Assembly (NCBI RefSeq): GCF_025642785.1
Contig: NZ_JANZKU010000009.1
Coordinates: forward strand, 124,001-188,000
Source: Pseudomonas sp. RIT-PI-AD
GTDB lineage: Bacteria > Pseudomonadota > Gammaproteobacteria > Pseudomonadales > Pseudomonadaceae
Length of the DNA stretch: 64,000 nucleotides
Direction: 5' to 3'
Positions 27,007 to 36,897 of the stretch are shown one piece after another; the stretch's first letter is position 1; each line of letters starts with the position of its first letter. Below the pieces are notes generated by a model that worked only from the letters and a program-made list of their open reading frames with translations, made no database searches and was not told where the DNA came from. Both the position numbers and the translations under genes were made by a program.

Positions 27007-29673
27007 ATGGATTCCAGCATGAAACGCACAGCCGATCCGACCTCAGCACCCCGCCCGGCCCCCGCGGTTTCCGGATTCGTGAGCGTCCGCGGCGCGCGCG
27101 AACACAATCTCAAGGACGTCGACGTGGACATTCCCCGTGACGCCCTGGTGGTGTTCACCGGTGTCTCGGGCTCGGGAAAATCCTCCCTGGCGTTCGGCAC
27201 TCTCTACGCGGAAGCGCAACGGCGTTACTTCGAGTCGGTGGCGCCCTATGCGCGGCGGCTGATCGATCAGGTCGGCGTGCCGGACGTCGACGCCATCGAC
27301 GGCCTGCCGCCCGCAGTCGCGCTCCAGCAGCAGCGCGGCACGCCCAACGCGCGCTCCTCGGTAGGCAGCGTGACCACGCTGTCGAGCCTGATCCGCATGC
27401 TCTACTCGCGGGCGGGCCTCTATCCCGCCGGGCAGCCCATGCTCTACGCCGAGGACTTCTCGCCGAACACGCCCCAGGGCGCTTGCCCGCAGTGCCATGG
27501 CCTCGGGCGGGTCTACGAAGTCACCGAGGCGTCGATGGTTCCCGACCCTTCGCTGACGATCCGGCAGCGCGCCATCGCCGCCTGGCCGACCGCCTGGCAG
27601 GGCCAGAACCTGCGGGACATCCTGGTCACCCTGGGCTACGACGTCGACATTCCCTGGCGCGAGCTGCCGGCGAAGGACCGTCACTGGATCCTGTTCACCG
27701 AGGAACAGCCCACGGTGCCGGTGTACGCGGGCCTTTCCCCCGAGGAAACCCGCGAGGCTCTGCGCCGCAAGCTGGAGCCAAGCTACCAGGGCACCTATAC
27801 CGGCGCACGGCGCTATGTGCTGCACACCTTCGCCCATTCCCAGAGCGCGTTGATGAAGAAACGCGTGGCGCCCTTCATGGTCGGCAGTGCCTGCCCGCTC
27901 TGCGCGGGCAAGCGCTTGAAACGCGAGGCACTGGCGGTGACCTTCGCCGGCTACGACATCGGCGAGTTGGCGCGGATGCCATTGCTGCAGTTGGCCGAGG
28001 TGTTGCAACCGGTGGCCGAGGGCCGCTTCGAGGTCCAGGCGCAGGATGCGTCCGACACCCTCAGCCGCGCGGAATCCCGCGACACACGGCATCACCGGGT
28101 CGAGCGCGGCCAGTCCGGCCACCAGGCCGCGCCCGACGTACGCGTCACGCCGCACCTTTCGGCGGAGAAACGCCTGGCGGCTCAGCGCATCGCCGAGGAT
28201 CTGCTGGCGCGGGTGACCACCCTGACCGCCCTCGGCCTGGGCTACCTGGCCCTGGAACGCAGCACGCCGAGCCTGTCTTCGGGCGAGCTGCAACGCCTGC
28301 GCCTGGCGACCCAACTGGGCTCGCAACTGTTCGGCGTGGTCTACGTGCTGGACGAACCCTCGGCCGGCTTGCACCCCGCCGATGGCGAGGCGTTGTTCGA
28401 CGCGTTGCAGCGACTCAAGGAGGCCGGCAACTCGCTGTTCGTGGTCGAACACGACCTGGAAACCATGCGCCGCGCCGACTGGCTGGTGGACGTCGGCCCG
28501 GCGGCCGGCGAGCACGGCGGGACCATCCTCTACAGCGGACCGCCGGCGGGCCTGGAAGCGATAGCCGCGTCGCAGACCCGCACCCACCTGTTCGGACGCC
28601 AGCCAGCCGCTCGACGGGAACGTCGCGAGCCCCGGACTTGGCTGAAGCTGGCGGGGATCACCCGCAACAACCTCAAGGAATTGACGGTGGATTTCCCGCT
28701 CGGCTGCTTCACTGCGGTCACCGGCATTTCCGGCTCGGGAAAGTCCAGCCTGGTGAGCCAGGCCCTCATCGAGCTGGTGGGCGCCGCCCTGGGCACGCCG
28801 GTGGAACAAGGCGACCCGGAGGATGTGCAGGCGGATGAACAATCGCTACGAGCGAGTTCAGGCCATATCGCCGACGGCATGCGGCATATCCGCCGTCTGG
28901 TACGGGTGGACCAGAAACCCATCGGCCGTACACCCCGCTCCAACCTGGCCACTTACACCGGGCTGTTCGACAACGTGCGCAAACTCTTCGCCGCGACGCC
29001 GGAAGCCCGCAAGCGCCGCTACGATGCCGGGAGGTTTTCCTTCAACGTCGCCAAGGGCCGCTGCCCCACCTGCGAGGGGGAAGGCTTCGTCAGCGTCGAA
29101 TTGCTGTTCATGCCCAGCGTCTATGCACCCTGCCCCACCTGCCATGGCGCCCGCTACAACCCCCAGACCCTGGAAGTCCTGTGGCAGTCGCGAAACATCG
29201 CCCAGGTGCTGGACCTGACGGTCGAGGATGCCTGCGAGGTCTTTGCCGCGGAACCGGGTGTCGCGCGCGCCCTGCAGGTCTTGCGCGATATCGGCCTGGG
29301 CTACCTGCGCCTGGGCCAGCCCGCCACCGAGCTGTCCGGTGGCGAGGCCCAGCGAATCAAATTGGCCACCGAGCTACAGCGCACCCAGCGAGGGGCGACG
29401 CTCTACGTGCTCGACGAGCCCACCACGGGCCTGCACCCCACCGATGTCGATCGCCTACTCGTGCAATTGAACGGCCTGGTGGACGCGGGGAACACGGTCG
29501 TGGTGGTCGAACACGACATGCGCGTGGTCGCCCAGAGCGACTGGGTGATCGATATCGGTCCGGGCGCCGGTGACCAGGGCGGCACCCTGGTCGCCCAGGG
29601 CACGCCGGAAACCGTGGCGGGTACTCCTGCCAGCCGGACCGCGCCCTATCTGCTGCAAGCGCTGAACGGATGA
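27007..29673 (+). CDS. UvrA-like protein without UvrB-binding domain (UvrA2/class II)
   Basis: An 888-residue tandem ABC ATPase of the UvrA family. The first Walker [11 protein letters not shown], is at about residue 52 and the second, [10 protein letters not shown], at about 573; signatures [12 protein letters not shown] and [12 protein letters not shown], and [10 protein letters not shown], follow. Zinc-finger cysteines appear as CPQCHGLG (160), CPLCAGK (296) and CPTCEGEG plus CPTCHGAR (686 on). The first zinc motif comes about 90 residues earlier than in canonical UvrA, so the UvrB-binding insert is missing, as in UvrA2/DrrC-type proteins linked to DNA damage or drug tolerance rather than core excision repair. 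It has no strong ribosome site at its ATG; ATG27019 is an alternative. Divergent from an amino-acid transporter. Confidence 0.88.
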   Translation: MDSSMKRTADPTSAPRPAPAVSGFVSVRGAREHNLKDVDVDIPRDALVVFTGVSGSGKSSLAFGTLYAEAQRRYFESVAPYARRLIDQVGVPDVDAIDGLPPAVALQQQRGTPNARSSVGSVTTLSSLIRMLYSRAGLYPAGQPMLYAEDFSPNTPQGACPQCHGLGRVYEVTEASMVPDPSLTIRQRAIAAWPTAWQGQNLRDILVTLGYDVDIPWRELPAKDRHWILFTEEQPTVPVYAGLSPEETREALRRKLEPSYQGTYTGARRYVLHTFAHSQSALMKKRVAPFMVGSACPLCAGKRLKREALAVTFAGYDIGELARMPLLQLAEVLQPVAEGRFEVQAQDASDTLSRAESRDTRHHRVERGQSGHQAAPDVRVTPHLSAEKRLAAQRIAEDLLARVTTLTALGLGYLALERSTPSLSSGELQRLRLATQLGSQLFGVVYVLDEPSAGLHPADGEALFDALQRLKEAGNSLFVVEHDLETMRRADWLVDVGPAAGEHGGTILYSGPPAGLEAIAASQTRTHLFGRQPAARRERREPRTWLKLAGITRNNLKELTVDFPLGCFTAVTGISGSGKSSLVSQALIELVGAALGTPVEQGDPEDVQADEQSLRASSGHIADGMRHIRRLVRVDQKPIGRTPRSNLATYTGLFDNVRKLFAATPEARKRRYDAGRFSFNVAKGRCPTCEGEGFVSVELLFMPSVYAPCPTCHGARYNPQTLEVLWQSRNIAQVLDLTVEDACEVFAAEPGVARALQVLRDIGLGYLRLGQPATELSGGEAQRIKLATELQRTQRGATLYVLDEPTTGLHPTDVDRLLVQLNGLVDAGNTVVVVEHDMRVVAQSDWVIDIGPGAGDQGGTLVAQGTPETVAGTPASRTAPYLLQALNG

Positions 29674-29865
29674 CGTAAGGAATCGCCCCGGTTCGATGCG
29701 CTCGCGCAGCGATGCCCGCCTGTCCCGCGACCTCGGGTTGGCACTCGGCAACGCGTCGACGTCGCAGAAAATCCAAACTTAATAGAAACACCAGGGTCGG
29801 TTTTAGAGAGCGGAGTCGGATTACCGGCCTCGCAACCAGCCACCCATAAGCGAAGAGGTAATCCC

Positions 29866-30282
29866 ATGGGGTTGTTCAGCAAGATTCTGGAAAAACTCGG
29901 TTTTGGCCACAGTCAAGCACAGGCCGGCACCACGCCCGACGATAAGACGGCGACCGCCGCGCCCTCTTCCCCGACGACAGCCGGGACCACCACCACCACC
30001 GCTCAGCCTCAAGCCATCGGCGTAGTGGACGTGGTCGCCAAACTGGAAGGACTGGCCGCCAACCATCCGGAAAAGCTCAACTGGAAAGTGTCCATCGTCG
30101 ACCTGCTCAAACTGCTGGGCCTGGATAGCAGCCTGAGCGCTCGCCAGGAGCTGGCCAAGGAGCTGGGTTGCCCGCAAGAGAAACTCTCGGACTCCGCGCA
30201 GATGAATACCTGGCTGCACAAGACCGTCCTGCAGAAACTGGCGGATAACGGCGGTAACATTCCCGCCGATCTGCTGCACTGA
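29866..30282 (+). CDS. DUF3597 domain protein
   Basis: A 138-residue protein starting MGLFSKILEKLGFG. A linker rich in Thr, Ala and Pro (residues 20-50) leads into a compact C-terminal domain with VVDVVAKLEGLAANHPEKLN and WKVSIVDLLKLLGLDSSL, the DUF3597 core found in many proteobacteria. Its role is unknown; the domain has an all-helical LysM-free fold. GAAGAGG lies about 8 nt before ATG and a hairpin terminator follows, so it is a monocistronic gene. Confidence 0.88.
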   Translation: MGLFSKILEKLGFGHSQAQAGTTPDDKTATAAPSSPTTAGTTTTTAQPQAIGVVDVVAKLEGLAANHPEKLNWKVSIVDLLKLLGLDSSLSARQELAKELGCPQEKLSDSAQMNTWLHKTVLQKLADNGGNIPADLLH

Positions 30283-30290
30283 TCGAACCC

Positions 30291-30320
30291 GCTCCCCTGC
30301 CTGGCAGGGGAGCGATTTCG
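30291..30320 (+). terminator. Terminator after the DUF3597 gene
   Basis: GCTCCCCTGCC pairs with GGCAGGGGAGC over a two-base loop and is followed by GATTTCGTTTC. It begins 8 nt after the stop codon. Confidence 0.8.
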
Positions 30321-30628
30321 TTTCGACAGGCTCCGCCGCCCCCCGCGCCATCCCTTCCGCCGTTTCGATCCGAAACCACCGCGGCTTCCGTCCACAGGCT
30401 CCACCCGCTGCGAATCATCGCGCTCACTCGGTTATCCACGCACTCTTTATCTATCTCTTTCTATGCGTTCGCTCGATGCCCACCTGAGGGCTCGGCTCGA
30501 TCCAGGTCTTCGACGTCCCATATCCGCACGGCAAGCCGCGCCCTCCGTTCAGCGCGATATACTGCGCGCTCAACGCACCAGGCCGACTCCGGTCAGCCTG
30601 CCCATGCTCTCCAGCAGGCCTCGCTCGC
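30321..30628. other. Intergenic region before the bestrophin-like gene
   Basis: A 308-nt stretch with an AT-rich patch near 30430-30460 (ACGCACTCTTTATCTATC) that could hold the promoter of the downstream gene. No gene or repeat seen. Confidence 0.4.
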
Positions 30629-31546
30629 ATGATTACCCGCCCGCAAAACCCTTCCATCTGGGTGCTCCTGTTTTCCCTCAAGGGTTCGATCATCCCGGTG
30701 ATCTGGCGCAAGGTGGTCTTCACCATGCTGATCAGTTCGATCGTGGTGGCGACCCACGGCACCCTCTATCACTACAAGGTGATCCTCACTTCCACCCCCT
30801 TCACTCTGTGGGGACTGACCCTGGCGATCTTCCTGGGTTTCCGTAATACCGTGGCCTACCAGCGCTTCTGGGAAGCCAGGACGTTGTGGGGTGAACTGCT
30901 CATCGTGTCGCGCAACCTGACCCGGCAGGCCCTCAGCCTGCTGCCGCAATTGACGGGTAAGGAACGCCTGGAGCTGATCCATGGCCTGATCGGCTTCGGC
31001 TATGTGCTGCGCGACCATCTACGCGGAGAGGCTTCGAGCGAGGACGCCAGACGTCTGCTGGACCCGGCCCTCCAGGCCGCGCTGGCCTGGAAGAGCAACA
31101 CGCCCAACGCCCTGCTCGGCTTGCTGGCGCAGCGCTTCATGGGCGCGGCGCGGCGCGTCGGCGCCAGCGACATCCTGCAGGTCGAGATCGACCAGCAGCT
31201 CACTCGCCTGTCCTACGTGCTGGGCGGCTGCGAGCGCATCGCCACCACGCCGATCCCCTACCCCTACATCCTGATGCTGCATCGGGTGGTGCACGTCTAC
31301 TGCTTCTTGCTGCCGTTCTGCCTGGTGGATGGCATCGGCTGGTTCACGCCCTTCGCGGTCGGCGTGCTGGCTTACACCTTCTTCGGCCTCGATGCCCTGG
31401 GCGACCAGATCTCCGATCCTTTCGACACCCAGCCCAACGACCTTCCGCTGAACGCGATGTGTCGCACGATCGAAATCTCGGCCTTGGAGCTCCTGGACGA
31501 ACCCTCCCCCGCTCCGCAGCAGCCCCAGGACGGCGTGCTCCTGTAG
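30629..31546 (+). CDS. Bestrophin-like (UPF0187) membrane protein
   Basis: A 305-residue member of the bacterial bestrophin family, pentameric ion channels (anion or cation selective by member). Family sequence RNTVAYQRFWEARTLWGELL lies near residue 70, and PIPYPYILMLHRVVHVYCF with FGLDALGDQISDPF near the C-terminal third give the second membrane pair and the conserved DP motif. About four membrane helices are expected. Ion specificity is unknown. ATG follows AGCAGGCC, a weak site. It converges with fptX at the end of the pyochelin cluster and is probably not part of it. Confidence 0.92.
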   Translation: MITRPQNPSIWVLLFSLKGSIIPVIWRKVVFTMLISSIVVATHGTLYHYKVILTSTPFTLWGLTLAIFLGFRNTVAYQRFWEARTLWGELLIVSRNLTRQALSLLPQLTGKERLELIHGLIGFGYVLRDHLRGEASSEDARRLLDPALQAALAWKSNTPNALLGLLAQRFMGAARRVGASDILQVEIDQQLTRLSYVLGGCERIATTPIPYPYILMLHRVVHVYCFLLPFCLVDGIGWFTPFAVGVLAYTFFGLDALGDQISDPFDTQPNDLPLNAMCRTIEISALELLDEPSPAPQQPQDGVLL

Positions 31547-31615
31547 CGAGCGAACAGCGGCGAACATGGCGTTTAGCGCGCGACGGCCTTCGTTCGCCGG
31601 TCAGCCGTCTCACGC

Positions 31616-32842
31616 CTAGGCCACCCTGCTGCGGTCCACCGGAAACCGAGCCAGATTCAGCGCGACCAGCAACGCCAACACCGCCATCACCACCCCGGCC
31701 AGGAACCCGCCACCGTAACCGGCCTGGGCGGTCAGCCCGAGCAGCAGCGAAGACGACAGCATCTCCCCGAGGTCGCGGGTGCTCTGCACCGCCGTCATGT
31801 CGGTGCCGGCCTGGTCGCTTCGCGCGGCGAAGGCCATGGAGGCGGTCATGATCGCCACCGAGGTCGCCCCGGTCGCGAACGAGCCCAGGCCCACCGCCAG
31901 CCAGATCAGCCCGGCCTGGGGAGCCACCGCCCCGGTGGCTTGCAGCAGCCAGACCAGCGCGGCAACCCCGGCCACGCTCACCGCCAGCATGAACGCCGGC
32001 CACAGGCCCAGCACCCGGATCAGCCAGGCACCGCCGCCGCAACCGAGGACAATGGTCACCACCCCACCGCTGATGCCCAGTTGGCCAATGGCCTGCAACG
32101 ACCAGCCGGCATCATTGAGGAAGAGTTTCGACAGGCCGAACCCCGAGACTGAGGTCATCGCGGACAGCAACGCCAGCGCCACCAGCGACAACGCCTTGGG
32201 CCGCTTGATGAACCGCGACAGGCTGGCGTGTGCCACGTCCGGCTGTATTTCCTTGGCCGGTGCCGCGTGCAGCCAGCCGACGCAGAACAGGCTCGCCAAC
32301 GGCACCAGCGCCAACAGGCCGAAGGCGGTCGACTGGCCGAAGTGACCGCTGAGCAGCAATGCCCCGGCGCCACCGACGAAGAAGCCGACCATGGTGCCGC
32401 CGACCTGGACCGCGTTGATCCGCGCCAGCAGGGTGTCGCTGAAATATTCGGCGGCCATGCCGTCGGTGGCGATGTCCTGGGTGGCGCTGGCCAAGGAGGC
32501 GACGATCAGCAGGCCCACGGCCCAGCCGGCGGTGGCGACGCTAAGCCCGATGCCCGCCAGCGCGACGACGCACAGCAGCACCAGGATCTGCATCGGGATG
32601 ATCCAGCTGCGACGGCGCCCCAGACGCGGGCTCCAGCGGTTATCGACCTGGGGCGCCCAGATGAACTTCGCCACCCACGGCAAGCCCACCAGCGGCAGGA
32701 ATGCCAGGGCCTGCAGCGCCTCGCCGTCGTGGCGCAGGAGAGTGGGCAAGGCGTCCATGGCGATGCCGAAGCAGATGCCTTGGGACAGGTACAACAAGCC
32801 GAACGTCAGCACCATGCGCCAATGTTTCAACAGTTCCAGCAT
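31616..32842 (-). CDS. fptX: FptX, inner-membrane ferripyochelin permease (RhtX/FptX family)
   Basis: A 408-residue, roughly 12-helix major facilitator-like transporter that moves ferripyochelin from the periplasm into the cytoplasm. It starts MLELLKHWRMVLTFGLLYLS with QGICFG and keeps the family blocks VGLPWVAKFIWAPQVDNRW and ASATQDIATDGMAAEYF (the latter around residues 115-131). Length and layout match FptX. It follows fptA by about 95 nt on the same strand, while in P. aeruginosa fptB and fptC lie between them; here both are absent. It is likely iron- and PchR-controlled through the fptA promoter. Confidence 0.95.
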   Translation of the reverse strand: MLELLKHWRMVLTFGLLYLSQGICFGIAMDALPTLLRHDGEALQALAFLPLVGLPWVAKFIWAPQVDNRWSPRLGRRRSWIIPMQILVLLCVVALAGIGLSVATAGWAVGLLIVASLASATQDIATDGMAAEYFSDTLLARINAVQVGGTMVGFFVGGAGALLLSGHFGQSTAFGLLALVPLASLFCVGWLHAAPAKEIQPDVAHASLSRFIKRPKALSLVALALLSAMTSVSGFGLSKLFLNDAGWSLQAIGQLGISGGVVTIVLGCGGGAWLIRVLGLWPAFMLAVSVAGVAALVWLLQATGAVAPQAGLIWLAVGLGSFATGATSVAIMTASMAFAARSDQAGTDMTAVQSTRDLGEMLSSSLLLGLTAQAGYGGGFLAGVVMAVLALLVALNLARFPVDRSRVA

Positions 32843-32936
32843 GGTAGTCTCCTATCAGTGAGCGTTGGCGTCGGCGGCCCTTGCCGTACGCGAAGAGGCT
32901 GACCCGCAATGGCCACGGGGCGCGCCCGGTGGCTGG

Positions 32937-35093
32937 TCAGAACGTGCCTCGCAAAGTCATGTTGAGGCTGCGGGGTTCGCCGTAGCGGTTGTTCCAGTTG
33001 GGGTTGGACAGACTCTGGTAGTACGTGCGGTCGGCCAGGTTGTTGCCGTTGAGCGAGGCGCTCCAGTGCTCGTCGATGCGATAAGCCACGCGGGCATTGA
33101 ACAGCGCATAACCGCCTTGCTCCATCGACACCGCCCCCGATTGCGTGGAGAAATCGCTCTGCGCCTGCACGCCGGCCCCGACGCTCCAGCGCCGGTCCTG
33201 CCACGGCAGATCGTATTGGCTCCAGAGCCGCAACATGTGCCGCGGGGTGAACTCGGCGTAGCGGTCGCCCGAGTCGCTGCGGGTGTCCTTGAGGTACTCG
33301 GTGGTGGTGTAGGTGTAGCCGGCGAACAGGCTCAAGTCCGGCGTGATGTAGCCGGTGCTTTCCAGCTCGAAACCCTGGCTGCGAACCTTGCCGCCGCTGA
33401 TGTAATAGGTGGTTTGCCCTACCCCGGGGTGGTCGGGGTCGACCTGCGGGTTGTTTTCCAGGTCGATGCGGAACGCCGCCAGGGACACATTCAGGCGGCC
33501 GTCCATCAACTCGCCCTTGATCCCGGTCTCGTAGGTCTTGCCCTCCACCGGTTTGAGCAGGTCGCCGCTCCAGGTCAGGCCGGTCTGCGGCTGGTAGACC
33601 TCGGCATAGCTGGCGTACCACGACCAGTTTTGCGCGAAGTCCCAGATCAGCCCGCCATAGGGCGTGATCTCGCGTCCGGGCTCGAGGCGATCGCTCGGTG
33701 CGTCCTGATCCCACCAGTTGGCGCGGGCGCCGACCACCAGGGTCAGCGGGTCGAGCAGCTTGAAGCGGGTCAGCGCGTAGACGCCCTTGGAGGTCGTCGT
33801 CGTGGAACCCGGCGACCTGTAGGTACCGATAGCCGGCTTCGGCACGCTGTGGGGGTCCCAGCGATAGACATTCACCGGCACGTTCAACGGGGTCGTGAAG
33901 TTCGCCGTGCGTTGCTCGGTTTCGCCCTGGCTGTAGTTGCTGCCCAGCAGTAATTCATGGCGGCGGCCGAACGCCGAATACGGCCCGCTGAGCGAAGCGT
34001 CGAGGCTTTTCTGGGTGCTTTCGAACCTGTACGCCGCGCCCATCAGGTGCGCGCCGTCGCCGGTGGCCGGATCGACCGCTCCGAAGGATCCGGCGTAGCG
34101 CAGGCTGGAGTCGGCGTCCTGGTATTCGGCGGCGACCTTGGCTTTCCAGTCGTGATCCAGTTGCTGCTCGAGAGAGCCGAACACCCGGCGGGTGGTCCAC
34201 TCGAAGCGATCCCAGCCGACGTCCAGGTAGGTGGAGCGCGGCAGGTTCAGGCTCGAACCGTCCTTGGCCATCGGCACACCGGCCATGTTGGTCACCGAGT
34301 CGATGGTCTGGTACTGCGCGCCCAGGGTCAGGAGGGTGTCGGGGCTCAGGTCGAACTCGGTGATGCCATAGAGCAATTGGGTGTCTTGTTTGCCGACGTC
34401 GTAGAAGTAATCGCGGTCCTCATAGGCCGCGACCGCCCGCCCGCGCACGTTGCCGGTCTCGGTCAGCGGCCCGCCGACGTCCACTTCCCCCCGGTAACGG
34501 TCCCAGGTACCGCCACTGACAGTAGTGCTGGCGGCGAAGGTTTTCTGCGGACGCTTGCGCACCAGATTGACGGTGGCGGCCGGGTTGCCGCTGCCATGCA
34601 GCAAGCCATTGGAACCGCGCAGGATCTCGACCCGCTCGTACACCGCCATGTCCTGGGGTGAACTGGCCGTGTCGCCGAGCAAGGCCGGTACGCCGTCCAG
34701 TTCGAAGGCGTTGATCTTGAAACCGCGCACGTAATACGCGGTGGTCAGCAGTTGGAACGGCTGCACCGTGACGCCGGTGGCTTGCTGCATCACCTCGTCG
34801 AGGCTGAACAGGTTCTGCTGTTCGATACGCTCGTGGTCGATCGTACTCACCGATTGCGGGATTTCCCGCAGCTTGAGTGGCAGCTTGCCAATGGCAGTGA
34901 CACCCGGCGCGGTCGCCGCGCCCGAAGTGGCATCACCGGTAACCTCGATGTTGCCCAGTTGCACCGCTCCGGCGCCGCTTTCGGCGGCAATCGCTTGTGC
35001 CAGGGGGCTTAAACCCAGTGCCAGTGCCATCCCCAAGTGCGCACCGCTGCGCGTCGAACCCCGTCCCGCTTTCGCTACTCCCCGGTGTGACAT
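32937..35093 (-). CDS. fptA: FptA, TonB-dependent ferripyochelin outer-membrane receptor
   Basis: A 718-residue TonB-dependent receptor that takes up Fe(III)-pyochelin. After a signal peptide (about residues 1-37, ending LAQAIAAES) come a TonB-box-like segment [11 protein letters not shown], the plug ([53 protein letters not shown]) and a 22-strand barrel ending MTLRGTF with a C-terminal Phe. These blocks match P. aeruginosa FptA closely. There is no N-terminal signalling extension. The start at 35093 has GAGGCGGGGG before it; an ATG 11 codons upstream lies inside the Fur site and is rejected. fptX follows. Control should be by Fur and PchR. Confidence 0.97.
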   Translation of the reverse strand: MSHRGVAKAGRGSTRSGAHLGMALALGLSPLAQAIAAESGAGAVQLGNIEVTGDATSGAATAPGVTAIGKLPLKLREIPQSVSTIDHERIEQQNLFSLDEVMQQATGVTVQPFQLLTTAYYVRGFKINAFELDGVPALLGDTASSPQDMAVYERVEILRGSNGLLHGSGNPAATVNLVRKRPQKTFAASTTVSGGTWDRYRGEVDVGGPLTETGNVRGRAVAAYEDRDYFYDVGKQDTQLLYGITEFDLSPDTLLTLGAQYQTIDSVTNMAGVPMAKDGSSLNLPRSTYLDVGWDRFEWTTRRVFGSLEQQLDHDWKAKVAAEYQDADSSLRYAGSFGAVDPATGDGAHLMGAAYRFESTQKSLDASLSGPYSAFGRRHELLLGSNYSQGETEQRTANFTTPLNVPVNVYRWDPHSVPKPAIGTYRSPGSTTTTSKGVYALTRFKLLDPLTLVVGARANWWDQDAPSDRLEPGREITPYGGLIWDFAQNWSWYASYAEVYQPQTGLTWSGDLLKPVEGKTYETGIKGELMDGRLNVSLAAFRIDLENNPQVDPDHPGVGQTTYYISGGKVRSQGFELESTGYITPDLSLFAGYTYTTTEYLKDTRSDSGDRYAEFTPRHMLRLWSQYDLPWQDRRWSVGAGVQAQSDFSTQSGAVSMEQGGYALFNARVAYRIDEHWSASLNGNNLADRTYYQSLSNPNWNNRYGEPRSLNMTLRGTF

Positions 35094-35110
35094 GTCCCCC
35101 GCCTCGTGAT

Positions 35111-35129
35111 CGATAACAATTCTCATTAG
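35111..35129 (-). promoter_or_regulatory. Probable Fur box upstream of fptA
   Basis: GATAACAATTCTCATTAGT on the plus strand matches 13 of 19 positions of the Fur consensus GATAATGATAATCATTATC, including both half-site ends, and lies 18-36 nt before the chosen fptA start. Position and gene function both support iron repression. Confidence 0.7.
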
Positions 35130-35199
35130 TATCGTTCAAACGACCGGTCGGACTTTTCGATTTAGGGACTTTTTCAAACGATGGCGGGCAGGAATGGAC

Positions 35200-36897
35200 C
35201 TACTCGCCCGCCTGCTCGGGCTCGACGAACTGCGCATACCACGGGTGCGTGGCGAGCAGTTGCTCATGGCGACCGCAGCCGCTCAAGCGTCCGCCCTCCA
35301 GCACCAGGATCTGGTCCGCCTCGCGCACCAGCGCCGGATTGTGCGACGCCAGCACCAGCGTCCGCCGGCCGTGCAGCGCCCGCAGGGCACGATTGACCCG
35401 CGCCTCGCTGCGCGCATCGAGGCTGGCGGTGGGCTCGTCCAGCAGTACGATCGGCGCCTCGGACAGCAGCGCCCGCGCCAGGCCGACCCGTTGCCGCTGG
35501 CCGCCCGACAACAAGCCGCCGCCCGGGCCGACGTCGGCGTGCCAACCATCCGGCAGGCTGTCGATCACCTCGTCCAGCGCGGCGGCCGAGGCGGCCTGCT
35601 GCAATTGCGCCGGTGTCGCCTCGGGCCTGGCCATGCTGACATTCCACAACAGGCTGCCGGCGAACAAGCCGCTGTCCTGGAACACCTGGGTCAGGTTCTC
35701 GGCAAGGGTCCGTTCGCTCAACTGGCGGATGTCCACCTGCCCCAGCCGCACTTCGCCGGCCTGCGGATCCATGCCCCGGCCAAGCAGCGCCAGCAGCGTG
35801 CTTTTGCCCGCGCCGGAAGGACCGACGATCGCAGTGAAGGTGCCGGGAGCACAGTACACATCGAGATCCTTGAGCAACTGCTCGCCGTTTTCGCCGTAAC
35901 ACTGCAAACCCTGGCCTTGCAGGCTGGCATCCAGCGGTTGTCTGCCAGGTTGCGGACTCTGCAACGCCGGCGCGCCCAGCACCGTCAGTACTTGGGACAA
36001 GGCCTGCCAGGCCATGCGCAACGCCTGGTCCAATTGCGCCAGTTGCGACAGCGGCTCGATAAAGCGCACCAGCAGCACCAGCACCGCCACCAGCAGCGCT
36101 CCCGGCAAATACCCGGCGGCCACCGCCAGTACTCCACCGGCCAGGACCAGCGAAAACATCATCTGCACGGCGGTGGCGAACCCCAGGCTGGCGGGCAATG
36201 CCCGCCGATTGAGCGAGCGCGTCGCCTGGTGTTGCGCGTGCAACGCCGTGCGCAATGCCTGCTGGCCCTGACTGGCGTCGCCGCTGCTGCGGATCAGCGG
36301 TTGCTGTTCGGCGAAGGCTTGCAGCAATTGCCCGGCCTGGCGATCCACCGCCTGGCGCTGCCGCTCCAGATCCAGGCTGCGCCGTCCGGCCCAGCGCAGC
36401 AGGGCGAACAGCGGCAGATAGGCCAGCGCCACTGCCCACGCCAGGCGCGGCTCGAGGGCGAACAGGCCGAGCACCACCACCGTCGGCGTGACCAATGCGG
36501 TAATCAACGGCGCCAACAGGTGCGCGGGAATCCCCATGCTGTTGAACACCGGACCGCGTACCAGCCCCTCCAGGTGCCGGCGCCGGCCCAGCGGCAGCCG
36601 TGGCAAGTGCTCCAGCAGACGCGCCACCAGGCCCGCCGCCAGCCCCGCTCCGGCCAGATAGCCGCGACGCTGCGCAGTGTAGCCGGCGATGGCCTGCAAC
36701 AGCGTCAACCCGAGCACCAGCCACACACTCTGCGACACGGCGGCGCGGGAACCGTCGAACCAGGCCAGAATCAACGGCACCAGCGCCAGCCCCGCCAGGC
36801 CATCCAGCACGGCGGCCAGCACCATCCAGGCCAAGGCGCCGCGCAACGCTTGCCAGGCGACCTCCGGCAGGTGGCGAAGCGGCGAAAAGACACTCAT
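35200..36897 (-). CDS. pchI: PchI, ABC half-transporter (TMD-NBD fusion)
   Basis: A 565-residue exporter-type ABC protein with an N-terminal six-helix domain (about 1-310) and a nucleotide-binding domain: GPSGAGKSTLLAL Walker A, LSGGQRQRVGLARAL signature, IVLLDEPTASLD Walker B. It should pair with PchH as a heterodimer in the inner membrane. In P. aeruginosa this pair has been associated with the pyochelin pathway, with a role in iron release or transport of the ligand proposed rather than settled. Its ATG overlaps the pchH stop by 4 bp. It is the last gene of the pchEFGHI run, about 106 nt before fptA. Confidence 0.94.
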   Translation of the reverse strand: MSVFSPLRHLPEVAWQALRGALAWMVLAAVLDGLAGLALVPLILAWFDGSRAAVSQSVWLVLGLTLLQAIAGYTAQRRGYLAGAGLAAGLVARLLEHLPRLPLGRRRHLEGLVRGPVFNSMGIPAHLLAPLITALVTPTVVVLGLFALEPRLAWAVALAYLPLFALLRWAGRRSLDLERQRQAVDRQAGQLLQAFAEQQPLIRSSGDASQGQQALRTALHAQHQATRSLNRRALPASLGFATAVQMMFSLVLAGGVLAVAAGYLPGALLVAVLVLLVRFIEPLSQLAQLDQALRMAWQALSQVLTVLGAPALQSPQPGRQPLDASLQGQGLQCYGENGEQLLKDLDVYCAPGTFTAIVGPSGAGKSTLLALLGRGMDPQAGEVRLGQVDIRQLSERTLAENLTQVFQDSGLFAGSLLWNVSMARPEATPAQLQQAASAAALDEVIDSLPDGWHADVGPGGGLLSGGQRQRVGLARALLSEAPIVLLDEPTASLDARSEARVNRALRALHGRRTLVLASHNPALVREADQILVLEGGRLSGCGRHEQLLATHPWYAQFVEPEQAGE

